Counted from the stretch's first letter, positions 54,097 through 64,000 are shown. The stretch: 64,000 nucleotides of DNA from Paenibacillus sp. FSL H8-0548 (GCF_038630985.1 NZ_CP152049.1:5600501-5664500); one strand, 5' to 3'. Numbers and translations: made by a program. Notes: a model not told the origin generated them from the letters alone.

Positions 54097-57000
54097 TTAA
54101 TCCCATTGTTGGAGCAAATTATAGATCGCCTGCGCGGTATCTGCGCGAGTCGCATAGGCAAGCGGGTTGAAATACTGTGCATTCTGGCCTTTCATAATGC
54201 CGACAGTTACAGCTTTGTCAACATGGGATTGCGCCCATGCTGATACATTCCCTCCATCGGCAAATGAGCCTAACTCCTTACTAACGACAATACTGCTTCC
54301 GGTATACCATTCATAAGCTCGAACCAGAAGCACCGCCAACTGCTCTCTTGTTAACCTTTCTTCGGGACCAAAGGTGCCATCGGAGTGTCCTTCGATCAGC
54401 CCCGCCGCGTGTGCAGATTGCACGCTATCGTGGAACCAGGCCTCAGCCGCCACATCTTCAAAGACGTTCTCCCCCAGAACCGCTGGCGGAATATTCAAGG
54501 CACGTACAAGCAGGGTCACAAAATCTGCCCGGGTCGCAACCTGCTTAGGCATAAAGCTCTCATCCGTTACGCCATATACCAGATGCTGCGAAGTCAGAAC
54601 CTTCAGGCTCATATGCAGCCAATGCTCCTCAGAGACATCCTCGAAAGACTTATCATACTCCAGCACCGCGTATTGGCCGGGTCTGCTGATCTCAACCTCA
54701 GCTTCCTGAAGCAATACATTGTACTTGCCACGGATAAATGTCCATAATCCCTTCTGCTCATCATAACGGTATATGCCGATCAGCCTGTCGTCGACTTTAT
54801 CTGCATCCACCTTCAATGTAAGCTTCAGCGGCTCCACAAAGCTTGCCACCTCCTTCGTTATCTCAGAAGTTCTGAAGGCTAGAGTCAGGTTGAATATAGG
54901 ACTTCCAAGCCGTTGCTGACTTCCCAAATGTTGGTCCCCCGGTTGTTCCGTAGCGATTCCCACACTCAGCGCAAATTGGCCTGCGTCTTCTTCCTCCTCA
55001 TTTGAAATACCCCATACGGTTGAGGGAATGGATAAGTGAAGACCTTTGGATTGTATGGACAATCTATGGCCTTGCAGCAGTTCGCCGACATTAGCCGGGA
55101 GCAACAGCTCCGTCTTGCCATTTTCCAGAACGATGTCTGAATTCTTGCTCACTGCTTGCTTCAATTGCTCGGCATTCAAAGCAAGAATATGTGGTTCAAT
55201 CGGGACCACTGGTGAAGGCGGCGACGATGGATTATTGGAATCCGTCGACTGCTCAGGGTCTTGAACAGCAGGAATTATGATCTGCACCGACTGGCTGAGT
55301 GCCGAGCGATTACCTGCGTTATCCAAAGCTGCAACCGTATAGTTGTATGCGATGCCCGGCACAACATTCGTATCCAGAAATTCAACACCCGTTGTTGTAG
55401 CCCATTCCTCATCGTTTCGATAGACGGTATAACCTGCTATTTCAGAAACATCCTCTACAGCCTGCCAACTGAGCAGGATAGCCTGTTCATACACGGATCC
55501 GGTGACGTTTTGCGGTACCGTTGGCGAATTGACGGGCGGAATCCCAGCAATTCCATCATTCACCTGATCCGTCAATACTTTCAGTGCCGCGATGGATTGA
55601 ATGATCGCTTCGTCGGCGGCCTCATGGCTTGCAAGCAGCTCTTCTGCTCTATGCATGCTCTCCAGCAACGACTCTCTTGGTTCCCACAAGTGATCAGGTG
55701 TGGCTGCTGGAATCCGGTTTATAGCCTCCACAGCTTTCATCATGGCTGCCTCCAGCGTCGCCGGAAGATCATATTCAATGATCAGCCGTGGCGGATTTGC
55801 TGTCGAATATACGGCTTCTTTCGTTGTTACCTGATAAAACAAATTTGGATTCTCATCTGTCATAGCTTTCTGGACGATGGCCATAGACACAATGCCACTA
55901 GCCAGATTTTCAGCAACGTAATTGGTAATGTCAAACTCCGTTTCCACCTGACCCCTGCCTGACGGAGTGGATTCAGCGAGTACATCCCCAATGTAATCCG
56001 GCATATCATTGTGTGTAACTCCCGTTTCCGACCAATTGCTGTCGGTTAAGGCCCGAATGGTTATAGGTGGAACAACCGCTGACGGGTTGCTGTCATTGAC
56101 GCTTCCCTGAAAGACCAGTTTGACGTTTTTGACAACTTGGTCATTGTCACCAAGCACAAATCTCAGCAAACCGACCCTGTTTCCTCCCGCCCATGATGTA
56201 TCTGTTTTGATAGGCAGCACTCCGGCATGGCCATGATTCTCCGATGTTCCAAATCGAATAGCCGTGTCTGCATCCGCAATAATCGTCAAGCTGTCCCGTA
56301 CCTTTGATAATTGAAAGTTCTTTACGGCAATATCCAGTTGTCTGACGGCATCCGATTTTTCTGCTTCATTTAAATCCTCTTTTGAAGCGTAAGGGACGAT
56401 TCCGGCAATCGCCGTTTCCAGCCTACTTTTTGCTGCAGGCGGGTATTGCCCGTATTCATATCCAATGAAGGCGCCGTTTAGTACATCCCGGGCAACTTGA
56501 ATCGCATTTGCTACAATGATCTGTCTGGCTGCTAAATCCGGATCGATCGGAATAAAAACCTGCGCCGGTAGACTGAGTTCGGAAACATTGCCAGCAGCGT
56601 CTATCGCTTGAACGGTATAAGCATGCGTGGCGCCAAGCATAGGACTTACATCGCGATATCTCGTCGTCGCCACATCCACAAGCAGGACATCATCGCGATA
56701 AATGACATACTTGACTACCCCGACATTATCTGTCGATGCGCCCCAATTCAATTGAACCTCTGCTCCGCTAACGACTCCTGTCACATGTTGGGGCGTACCG
56801 GGCGGTTCCAGATCAGCCGATTGTCCGATGGTCAGGATGACCTGCTCACTGAGCTCCGAACGATTTCCCGCCGTGTCGATTGCTGCAATACTGTAGATAT
56901 ACTCCGAGTTGAACTGTACATCCGTATCCTGAAAATCCGTTGCCGCTGTTACAGCCAGTTCCACGCCATTTCGGTAGACGGCATATCCCGCTATTCCGAA

Positions 57001-60000
57001 CATATCGGCGGAAGCCTGCCAGCTCAACAGCACCGTATTATCATTGGTCGCACCGCTCAGTCCTTGCGGTACTGTTGGGGGGATGGCAGCAAGAGCATCG
57101 TTTACTACTTCCGTTGCCGTCATTAAGGCTACGATAGCAGCGCGGACTTCTTCATCTTCCGCATTCTCCTGAATTAATAAAGCTTCTCCCGCAGTTATCT
57201 TTCCTTCCAGCTCAATTGTCTTGGCTTGCAGCTCAGCCGCGATCTCGGCAGGAATCCGTTCTATTGCCGCTTCGGCATTGGCCAATGCTCCCTCCAGCGT
57301 TTCATATTCGATTACCAGCCGGGGCGCTGTGGCCGCTCCGCCCTCCTTCGACCTGATTCTGTAGAGAGGACTCGTATTATCATTGTTAGGTGTGTTCGGC
57401 GCAATGATAGGAAGCAGAGGTACCTGGACGACAGCCATGGACACGATGCCATCGGATAATTGATCGGCAATGTATGAGGTAATGTCGAATTCGGTCTCCA
57501 CCTGATTTTTGCTTGACGGGGTAGACTCAGCGACAACGGATTCACTGTACGCCGGCATCGAGCTGTACGTCATTCCCGTTTCCGACCAATCGTTCCCCGC
57601 CACACTCCGGATCGTTAACGGCGGCAGTGCCGTCGTAGTTTCTGCAATTCTGGTATGAATCGCCAGCTTGGCGCTCTTGACAACAGCTGCATTATCTCCA
57701 AGTACGAATCTTAGAAAAGCAACTCTCGTTCCGCCGAGCCATCCTGTGTTGTCCGTCTTAACGAAGATTTCCGCATCTATGCCCAGACCGGCGGAGTTAT
57801 TAAATTGAACAGATGTATCCGCATCCACGGCGATCTGCAGACTGGTCCGCACCTCTGATGACTTAAATCGCTGGACCGCAATATCCAGAGCGCGAACAAC
57901 CTCCGCTGTTTCCGAATCAGTCAAGTCGGTATCAATCGCAACCGGAGTCGCCAGAGCAATGGCTTCTTCCAGTTCGGTTTGGGCAGAAAACGGATATTGG
58001 CCGTTGCTATAACCAATCATCGACCCGTCTAGCAAATTCTGGGCAGCGTTGATGGCAAATTTCACAGCAACCTGTCTGGCTGCCAAGGCCACATCGTTAT
58101 CAGCGAGAAATATGGCTTCCTCCTTGCCATTTCCAACTCCGGCAAACGCGATTTGGATGGACTTGCCCTTCAGCCCATTGACGTTGACGCCCAGCATAAT
58201 TGTCGGCTGTAGGCTGATCACTTCAATTCGGGGATCCGCACTTGTCAAAGCCTCCGCGCTGTGATTGATCTCCAGCAGAATCGTTCCCGAATTGGATTGG
58301 GTTGGGTCTGAGACAGATACAGCCAGCTCGTCGCCTTGTTGGCGAATCATAACGGAAGCCTTTTTGTTTACCCGCAGCTTGTCGACTGCCGATACCTCAT
58401 CTGTCCAGAAGTTTGCCGCTGTAATCACCAGTTCCTTTTCCCTCACAGCCTGGATTTTGTTCGAATTAGCGAGGACCTCAATATCCGGATTGCTGGCGTA
58501 TGCCTCCGTATCCTGAACCGTTCGGGCAGGCAGAATGACATACTCGTAATGTTCACCGGTTATGTTTGCGCCATGGTCCTTCATAATGGACAAATAATTT
58601 TCCGTTATCTGAGGCTCTGTGGGATCTCCGTGAACGCTTATAGCATGGAGATTGCCGCTCCGGCTGTACCGGGCGACCTGCATCGTTTCTGGTTGTGGGA
58701 AATAATAGCCTCCCATGGCATCCAGATGCATCCACTGTGCATTCGATACCGTTCGCTCCAACGGACCCGCAGGCTGCTCCTCTCCGTCTATAACGAATAA
58801 TTCATTGGCTTCCGGAGACAGCCTTCTGTTTTCTACAATCGTATGAATATTGGAGCCTTCGCTGCTGCTTATGTCCGCTCCCAGGGCAACAACCTCATCG
58901 TCAAACATAAACCATGACTTTTGGGCCATGAGCTCTTTTATCGCGGTGTTCGCATTGATACTCGAGTTGAGTACGCCCGATAATTGCATGCCGGCAATGC
59001 CATAGCTGCCAAGGTCTGTCCCACCCGTCCATGTCATGGGATTGTTGGCAATGAACGGCTTGGACATGTAAGGATGCTCATTCCACATATCCACACTGAC
59101 ACCGTTAATTTCAAGAGGACGCGGACGGCTATTGACCGTTGTCCCTGGAAGCTTGTCCGGATCCACGGTAAACCAGAAGTTGTCCGTAAATTGCAGCTTA
59201 TCTTTGTCCGTGTACACGTATGTCATGCCATTGGCTATATTCCAGCCATTTTTGTATTCGCCGTTAGCCTCAAAGTTTTTGGTCCGCACAGAGTGCATCG
59301 CCAAGCCAATCGTGAAATCTTCATTGCGATGCACAACACGATCCATCCCGGGATATCTGAGATGTTCCGCGGTTCGAGTTGACACGGCAACAGAAGAATC
59401 CGTAAATATATCGTTGCTTAGCTTCAGCTCCAATATGGCAGAATAATTATTGTATTCATCAAGATTGATGCTGATCATCATACTCTTGACCATGGATTTG
59501 TAACGAGAGACATACTCCTCCGGAGCAAATGTGCTCATTTTGGCAACCGTGTTTATGAGATTGTAGGCGGATTGCTTCGACGCACTCTTCCGCGCAACAG
59601 CCCGCCCCTCCACCATCCCCATCCCGAGCCCATTTACAATAAACGGCTCATAAGCCTTCTCGGTCCACTCAAACACCCTTGACAGGTTAGGATCCGTTGG
59701 GTACCAGGGAGTTCCTTGCAAAACATAAAGCGTATTAACAATATCGGTTAATGAAGACATACCATATGATAGATTATAAGGATTCCAGGCGTGCTGCAAA
59801 AAGGAATAGTCCTCCTGCATGCCATCGCCAGACTCCACATACTCGAAGCTCTCGCTCAGCTTATCTCTTGCCTCTGCGATCTTTGCCGGGTTCCTGCTTA
59901 AAGCTCCGCTTAGCAAGACGCGGAATCCCTTCCATACTGCATTGGCTCCAACATTTTCACCGGAGGCCGCGGTAGGAGAATCATCAACGATAGTAGGAAC

Positions 60001-60615
60001 ATATCGATCAATCGAATTCATGTAATTCTGCAATTGAGCCTCACTAAGCCGGTCATACATCAGAACAGCGACGTTGTTAATTTTGCCGGGAATATCAATT
60101 TTCAGATACCACCAGTTCGCGCCGGAGAAGTCACGAGTCAAGTTATACCAATTGTCATAGAGGAAGTCCATTCCGCCTATAATCAGATCGGCAAGCTCAT
60201 CTTTCTTATACCAGTCGGTTCCCGGCGTGGCATAGGTTCTGGCCATCACAACCAGACGGGAGTAGGAATAGGCAACGCTTTCAGTAGAACTTCCCGCAAA
60301 CAGCTCCCCTTCTACCACGGCATTCGCCCCATATCGCAAATCCTCCCATAAATAGGTCCGATCAGCAGCGCTATTCATCGCATTCACATGCTGATCTGTA
60401 AGCGCATCCAATTGATCCAGTTTCTTGGCAATAACCGAATCTGGTTGATCGGAATCATAAGTTCCTTGCCCCGTGAGCAGCTCATATTGCTTTAGCCGAA
60501 TCGACTCATAGCCAGATTCATATGCCTCCACTCCCGTGGCAGCCATAGCCGCCGGAGTAATGCTTAAATAGGTAGATAACAATACAAATACCAGAATAAC
60601 AGGAATTTTTCTCAT
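54097..60615 (-). CDS. Giant SLH-anchored polysaccharide lyase (PL8 type)
   Basis: A 2,172-residue surface enzyme. Order: signal peptide (about 1-27), PL8 alpha/alpha-toroid (about 40-400), and the PL8 beta-sandwich domains (to about 790). Two cassettes follow, each a helical FIVAR-like segment (842-925; 1358-1438), a DNRLRE/CBM96-like beta module (925-1102; 1442-1615) and a second helical segment, then fibronectin III modules (two near 1177-1362, one near 1698-1782). A linker and three SLH repeats (about 1985-2168) complete it. Catalytic Asn in GENVGANAVWKG near 221 and His in YSFLQHAWNPYN near 273 fit PL8, which cleaves hyaluronan, chondroitin or xanthan by beta-elimination. The substrate is undecided. 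The start at 60615 has GGAGG 12 nt upstream and gives a clean signal peptide. Confidence 0.92.
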   Translation of the reverse strand: MRKIPVILVFVLLSTYLSITPAAMAATGVEAYESGYESIRLKQYELLTGQGTYDSDQPDSVIAKKLDQLDALTDQHVNAMNSAADRTYLWEDLRYGANAVVEGELFAGSSTESVAYSYSRLVVMARTYATPGTDWYKKDELADLIIGGMDFLYDNWYNLTRDFSGANWWYLKIDIPGKINNVAVLMYDRLSEAQLQNYMNSIDRYVPTIVDDSPTAASGENVGANAVWKGFRVLLSGALSRNPAKIAEARDKLSESFEYVESGDGMQEDYSFLQHAWNPYNLSYGMSSLTDIVNTLYVLQGTPWYPTDPNLSRVFEWTEKAYEPFIVNGLGMGMVEGRAVARKSASKQSAYNLINTVAKMSTFAPEEYVSRYKSMVKSMMISINLDEYNNYSAILELKLSNDIFTDSSVAVSTRTAEHLRYPGMDRVVHRNEDFTIGLAMHSVRTKNFEANGEYKNGWNIANGMTYVYTDKDKLQFTDNFWFTVDPDKLPGTTVNSRPRPLEINGVSVDMWNEHPYMSKPFIANNPMTWTGGTDLGSYGIAGMQLSGVLNSSINANTAIKELMAQKSWFMFDDEVVALGADISSSEGSNIHTIVENRRLSPEANELFVIDGEEQPAGPLERTVSNAQWMHLDAMGGYYFPQPETMQVARYSRSGNLHAISVHGDPTEPQITENYLSIMKDHGANITGEHYEYVILPARTVQDTEAYASNPDIEVLANSNKIQAVREKELVITAANFWTDEVSAVDKLRVNKKASVMIRQQGDELAVSVSDPTQSNSGTILLEINHSAEALTSADPRIEVISLQPTIMLGVNVNGLKGKSIQIAFAGVGNGKEEAIFLADNDVALAARQVAVKFAINAAQNLLDGSMIGYSNGQYPFSAQTELEEAIALATPVAIDTDLTDSETAEVVRALDIAVQRFKSSEVRTSLQIAVDADTSVQFNNSAGLGIDAEIFVKTDNTGWLGGTRVAFLRFVLGDNAAVVKSAKLAIHTRIAETTTALPPLTIRSVAGNDWSETGMTYSSMPAYSESVVAESTPSSKNQVETEFDITSYIADQLSDGIVSMAVVQVPLLPIIAPNTPNNDNTSPLYRIRSKEGGAATAPRLVIEYETLEGALANAEAAIERIPAEIAAELQAKTIELEGKITAGEALLIQENAEDEEVRAAIVALMTATEVVNDALAAIPPTVPQGLSGATNDNTVLLSWQASADMFGIAGYAVYRNGVELAVTAATDFQDTDVQFNSEYIYSIAAIDTAGNRSELSEQVILTIGQSADLEPPGTPQHVTGVVSGAEVQLNWGASTDNVGVVKYVIYRDDVLLVDVATTRYRDVSPMLGATHAYTVQAIDAAGNVSELSLPAQVFIPIDPDLAARQIIVANAIQVARDVLNGAFIGYEYGQYPPAAKSRLETAIAGIVPYASKEDLNEAEKSDAVRQLDIAVKNFQLSKVRDSLTIIADADTAIRFGTSENHGHAGVLPIKTDTSWAGGNRVGLLRFVLGDNDQVVKNVKLVFQGSVNDSNPSAVVPPITIRALTDSNWSETGVTHNDMPDYIGDVLAESTPSGRGQVETEFDITNYVAENLASGIVSMAIVQKAMTDENPNLFYQVTTKEAVYSTANPPRLIIEYDLPATLEAAMMKAVEAINRIPAATPDHLWEPRESLLESMHRAEELLASHEAADEAIIQSIAALKVLTDQVNDGIAGIPPVNSPTVPQNVTGSVYEQAILLSWQAVEDVSEIAGYTVYRNDEEWATTTGVEFLDTNVVPGIAYNYTVAALDNAGNRSALSQSVQIIIPAVQDPEQSTDSNNPSSPPSPVVPIEPHILALNAEQLKQAVSKNSDIVLENGKTELLLPANVGELLQGHRLSIQSKGLHLSIPSTVWGISNEEEEDAGQFALSVGIATEQPGDQHLGSQQRLGSPIFNLTLAFRTSEITKEVASFVEPLKLTLKVDADKVDDRLIGIYRYDEQKGLWTFIRGKYNVLLQEAEVEISRPGQYAVLEYDKSFEDVSEEHWLHMSLKVLTSQHLVYGVTDESFMPKQVATRADFVTLLVRALNIPPAVLGENVFEDVAAEAWFHDSVQSAHAAGLIEGHSDGTFGPEERLTREQLAVLLVRAYEWYTGSSIVVSKELGSFADGGNVSAWAQSHVDKAVTVGIMKGQNAQYFNPLAYATRADTAQAIYNLLQQWD

Positions 60616-61195
60616 CTTGTCTTTCTTCCTCCTCTTAACATATTGATTACACAGGTCATGGTTCGTTTCCATCCGCAAAAGTCATTTAGAAAGGGCTTTC
60701 ATTTTTCCTCCTTCGTTATACTGATGAGCCACGACGGTAATACATGTTTAGTATGGCATCGCTTCTGTGCGACAACAATAAACCATTCTGACTTTTCAGG
60801 ATGAAATCGCTTTATTTTAAAAAATAAAAAATGATTACAAGCATATTCAAGCGCTACTATCAATGAACCAAAACGATTTTTATTGTTAAAAATGATTTTC
60901 ATTGCATACTCGATAGGGTCGCACTGATTGCGTGGAGATGAATTTCCGATAAATCCAGATAACTCCCACAAATTCTGGAGCTTAGTCATCCAGTACTAAT
61001 CGATGTGCGCTCCCAAACGCACAAAAACCAGATGAGAGCAAGCTCGCATCTGGTTGGTAATAAGGTGAAGCTTATAATAGATAATCATGACCGCAGCCGT
61101 CATCGAAGCTGAGCGTTGCCACTTTCGTGCGTACGTCCGGAAGCCGGTCCGACCTCATTACGTTTCTGCCCACGTCTGATCATTTCTCTTGTTTT
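60616..61195. other. Intergenic region upstream of the PL8 gene
   Basis: About 580 nt. The left part should hold the PL8 promoter; a 96-codon minus-strand frame at 60699-60989 has no ribosome site or recognisable content and is not called. A terminator for the hydrolase gene lies at 61014-61055. I see nothing else. Confidence 0.5.
61014..61055 (-). terminator. Terminator of the alpha/beta-hydrolase gene
   Basis: AACCAGATG and CATCTGGTT form a perfect 9-bp stem (61026-61055), followed by TTTGTGCG on the minus strand, with inner CGAGC/GCTC pairing. Confidence 0.75.
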
Positions 61196-62383
61196 CTAAT
61201 GCTTCATTATAAATTCAACAACTATCGACGGATCCTCCAGGCTATGAGGATGATGACCGACCCCTGGCTTGACGATCAACTCCAGCTCGCCTCCGAGGCT
61301 GCGGTATTTCTCCGCCAGCAGAGCCCCATTCTCGGAGAGGGGAACCGGAACATCCGCATCTCCAGCCACGATGATGATCGGAATGCCTGCTGCGGCTACT
61401 GCTTCAATCTGATCCAGTGGAGATACGCGGGCGTTCGCGCTCTCTTCTTCGGACAAGCCATATATGGCCTTGCATTCCTCCCACTCGAACACGGCTCCAA
61501 TTCCGTTACCCTTGCCGCCCGGCCAGCTGCGAATGTCCAGCACAGGCGCGTCCAGATACAGCGCGCGCACCTTGCCCGGATAGGCCGCCGCATAGTTGAA
61601 GCTGTACAGACCGCCACGGCTGAAGCCGAACAAAACGGTTCGGTCGGCAAGTCCGAACATCTCCGTCACAAAGGATTGGAACGCCCGCATCAGCAGGATA
61701 GCTCCTGGGCAGCCATACATATGGCTGAACCTACCATATGCGATCGCCCAGCCTCTATCCAGCAACGCCACATCGACGGACGGGAAATCATTAAAAAATT
61801 CAGCACGCCATATCCAAGGCCTTCCCGGAGCAGCCTCCCTCGGGAAGATGACGAAACCTTCCCTTCCTTGCAGCATGAAGTCGGCACGTTCATAACCCTG
61901 CCACGTTCCGCGGATCATGCCATCAAAGGGCTTCAACTGCAGCGTAACATTGAACAGCCCTCTTAGCAGTCCCTTGGCAACAGACCAATCGCGCTCTCCA
62001 GGCTCGGAAGAGATATCCAGCCTCATGATAAAGTCGGCTTCTCCTAGTGCAACAGACAGGCTGTCATCGACATCATGCTCCGTCAAGATGACGGCTTTAG
62101 CGCCAGCTTTGTGGATCATGCCCACCCCCTGAGGCAGCCGGACGCCTTCATCGTTCCCGCCAGCATATTGAATGACCCAATTACAATCCTCCGAATGCCC
62201 CTCCAATTCCTCGACACCCCGAACCCGTTTCATAACGATTTCATTTTCCTTATGGTGCTTGGAGAAGTATTCCTCCATCAGCCGGATCGCCTCACCATTC
62301 TCCCAAGGTCCTTGACCAAGGAAGGCAATGCTCAGCTTCTCGGGGATAACCGCATCCTTGCCGTACAATGGTTTCTTCATCAT
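61196..62383 (-). CDS. Alpha/beta hydrolase with an extra N-terminal domain
   Basis: A 395-residue protein. The C-terminal part (about residues 155-395) is an alpha/beta hydrolase with nucleophile Ser in LFGFSRGGLYS near 247, acid Asp in VAGDADVPV near 338 and His in GVGHHPHS near 374. The first 150 residues are a separate alpha/beta domain starting LSIAFLGQGPWENGEAIRLM, with GNDEG near 76, resembling an SGNH-type fold start. I cannot assign it firmly. There is no signal peptide. The ATG overlaps the stop of the upstream regulator (ATGA) with GGAGG 7 nt upstream, so translation is coupled. Probably an esterase removing acyl groups from imported sugars (inference). Confidence 0.82.
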   Translation of the reverse strand: MMKKPLYGKDAVIPEKLSIAFLGQGPWENGEAIRLMEEYFSKHHKENEIVMKRVRGVEELEGHSEDCNWVIQYAGGNDEGVRLPQGVGMIHKAGAKAVILTEHDVDDSLSVALGEADFIMRLDISSEPGERDWSVAKGLLRGLFNVTLQLKPFDGMIRGTWQGYERADFMLQGREGFVIFPREAAPGRPWIWRAEFFNDFPSVDVALLDRGWAIAYGRFSHMYGCPGAILLMRAFQSFVTEMFGLADRTVLFGFSRGGLYSFNYAAAYPGKVRALYLDAPVLDIRSWPGGKGNGIGAVFEWEECKAIYGLSEEESANARVSPLDQIEAVAAAGIPIIIVAGDADVPVPLSENGALLAEKYRSLGGELELIVKPGVGHHPHSLEDPSIVVEFIMKH

Positions 62384-64000
62384 TCATTCTCCTCCTGTCT
62401 GATCTGGCGCTGGTACTCGTCGCGGAATTCCACTGGTGTCTTGCCTGTCTCCTGCTTGAACACCTTGGCAAAGGACTGCGCCGACATGTAGCCGATCCGT
62501 TGGGCGATATCTGCCACCTTCAAGCCGGACGACGCCAGCAGCTTCTTCGCGATGCGCATTCTTTCGAATTGAATATAGTTTTTGACCGTATCGCCCGTCT
62601 CGTCCTTGAATAGCTTGCGGAGATGGGACGAGCTGATATAGAATTGCTCGCTGAGACGCTCCAGCGTCAAATCATCCGCGATATGGCCGGTTACATACGC
62701 CTTGACCTCGTCGGTCAACTCTTTGTTCTTCGCACTGCGCTTATTCTCGAGATAAGCCAAAATCTGATCATATACCTTGCCTAGATAAACAACCATGCCG
62801 CGCATCGTTTCCTCGTTAAGCAGGTCGACATGCTTCGCCTCGCCCATCAATGAACCCAGCTCAAAGTCGGAATCCATCTCGTAGATGCACTTCACAGACG
62901 AGGAGAACAGCTGCAGGAAGAAACCCCGCACCACTTCCATATGCTCTGTCGCATGCTCCTGAATATATGCCTCGAAATCGGCGAAATGTGCGGCTACGGC
63001 GGCCGAGTCGCCCATCTTCAGTCCGCTCAGCAGCTTCTTCTCGATCGCGACGGGGTAAGCGATATGCTTGTCGCTTCGCTCCACGCTTTCATAGAGAATG
63101 ATGTTCCCGTTCTCCAGAATAAGTCTATGGTCAGCCGCGGCCGACGCTTCGTAGAAGCTCTTCGGAATGTTCGCGATCCCCTTGTAAGGAGAACTAATTC
63201 CTGCCGTGAAACTGAACGGATAACGTTCATGGATAGAAGCATGCACATTCTTGGCAACAGCATAAGCCAATTCCTTCACCTCAGAGGCAGCAAGAATCGC
63301 CGGATAGTTCATCACCCAGACCAGCTGGTTCGTCTCGGCCTCCACGATAAAGCTGTTCTCATGCAGCAGCAAATCGTTCTCCAGTGTATCCAAAATTCCA
63401 AGAAACAGCTCGTTACGTGCCTTCTCTGTATGCTCACCACAATACTTCCCATAGTCGTCCATAGAGAGCAACCCGGTCACCACATATCCCTCCGGGTCGA
63501 AGCGCAGACCATAATAAGTCAGCTTCTCCAGCGTGTTCGAGGCCTCATTCTCCGCCTCTGACAGCAGCGAAGCCAGAAATTTTTTCCGGCTGTATGCTTC
63601 ATATTCGCCCATCATCAGCTCCAGTCGACGATTCCGATCCAAAATACGGCTCACATTTCGTTCGATCTGCGTCACTTCCTTGAGAGATCCGCCCGGCTTG
63701 CCGCCTTCTTCCATTTCACTGTTTTTCAGCAACTGCAGCATCCGTTTGAGCGGATCGAAGATGCGCTTGGAGAACAGCAGCGACACCGCCAGTCCGAGCA
63801 AAATTACGAATACGCTTACAATAAGCGCTGTCCTTAACCAAATTTTAATTTTCGCCGTAATGACATCCATAGGAACGGTATAAATATACGTCCAGCCGTA
63901 CTTCTCTGAGCTGACGTAAGAAACCAGCGTTTCCGCACCATCGATTTCCTTCTCATAGGAATCCACAGGAACCTCAGCGGGGAACGACATATATTCCGAA
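62380..64000 (-). CDS. Membrane-bound AraC-family regulator (partial)
   Basis: The frame is open to the right edge, so the N-terminus is missing; 540 residues are visible. It begins inside an extracytoplasmic Cache-like sensor (SYVSSEKYGWTYIYTVP), followed by a membrane helix (about residues 55-77), a HAMP-like linker, a long cytoplasmic region and a C-terminal AraC domain with YISSSHLRKLFKDETGDTVKNYI and IGYMSAQSFAKVFKQETGKTPVEFR. Such one-protein sensors in Paenibacillus usually sit beside sugar-uptake or hydrolase genes. Here it is coupled to the hydrolase gene. Confidence 0.9.
   Translation of the reverse strand, partial: SEYMSFPAEVPVDSYEKEIDGAETLVSYVSSEKYGWTYIYTVPMDVITAKIKIWLRTALIVSVFVILLGLAVSLLFSKRIFDPLKRMLQLLKNSEMEEGGKPGGSLKEVTQIERNVSRILDRNRRLELMMGEYEAYSRKKFLASLLSEAENEASNTLEKLTYYGLRFDPEGYVVTGLLSMDDYGKYCGEHTEKARNELFLGILDTLENDLLLHENSFIVEAETNQLVWVMNYPAILAASEVKELAYAVAKNVHASIHERYPFSFTAGISSPYKGIANIPKSFYEASAAADHRLILENGNIILYESVERSDKHIAYPVAIEKKLLSGLKMGDSAAVAAHFADFEAYIQEHATEHMEVVRGFFLQLFSSSVKCIYEMDSDFELGSLMGEAKHVDLLNEETMRGMVVYLGKVYDQILAYLENKRSAKNKELTDEVKAYVTGHIADDLTLERLSEQFYISSSHLRKLFKDETGDTVKNYIQFERMRIAKKLLASSGLKVADIAQRIGYMSAQSFAKVFKQETGKTPVEFRDEYQRQIRQEENE

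Noticed and set aside
55261..55962. 233-codon plus-strand ORF
   Set aside because: Antisense to the PL8-SLH gene; Cys/Arg/His-rich composition, no start signal.
60699..60989. 96-codon minus-strand ORF upstream of the PL8 gene
   Set aside because: AT-rich sequence with no ribosome site and no recognisable pattern; it lies where the promoter should be.

Overview
The window looks like a chromosomal segment of a Gram-positive, polysaccharide-degrading Bacillales bacterium, most likely Paenibacillus or a close relative. The basis is the combination of S-layer-homology (SLH) anchored secreted enzymes, lipoprotein-dependent LplA/LplB/YtcP-type sugar ABC importers paired with YesM/YesN two-component systems, strong GGAGG ribosome sites, and an IS231-type element. 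The assignment is inferred from gene content; there is no rRNA or other marker gene here.

Layout. 1-5747 (minus strand): an exopolysaccharide operon read right to left (chain-length regulator, tyrosine kinase, a structured leader RNA at the position of the Bacillus EAR element, GalU, priming sugar transferase, glycosyltransferase, O-antigen-polymerase-like protein running off the left edge). 5748-7866: a gene-poor stretch with coding-like remnants, then four copies of a ~299-bp non-coding tandem repeat. 7868-18860: M42 peptidase, GH3 glycosidase, and a sugar ABC importer (lipoprotein, two permeases) with its own YesM/YesN pair. 19114-25818: an SLH-anchored SGNH hydrolase, then a four-gene ferric-siderophore importer under a Fur-like box. 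26003-30273: a gene remnant, an intact IS231-like element with a perfect 10-bp target duplication, a GH88 unsaturated glucuronyl hydrolase and an unassigned membrane protein. 30485-38198: a second array (five copies) of the same repeat family, then GH31, GH95 and GH28-like enzymes. 38280-43974: CBS protein, MarR regulator, a truncated tRNA-Ala relic, a decayed inverted third repeat array, an IS3-family element, a ThuA-like protein and an AraC regulator. 44189-60615: a large polysaccharide-utilisation block (beta-helix protein, lipoprotein, two permeases, response regulator, kinase, and a 2,172-residue SLH-anchored PL8-type lyase). 61196-64000: an alpha/beta hydrolase translationally coupled to a membrane-bound AraC regulator that runs off the right edge.

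How it fits together (inference). The anchored PL8 lyase would cut a uronic-acid polysaccharide at the cell surface, the importer at 46880-50515 would take up the fragments, and YesM/YesN at 50644-53906 would sense them. GH88 would remove unsaturated uronyl ends, and GH3, GH31, GH95 and GH28-like enzymes would trim side chains.

The most unusual feature is the repeat family. Three arrays share a hairpin built on CTATCCTGC/GCAGGATAG whose lower stem shows compensatory changes between arrays, and the two intact arrays end at the stop codon of a neighbouring gene. I cannot name this element from memory, and its function is unknown to me.
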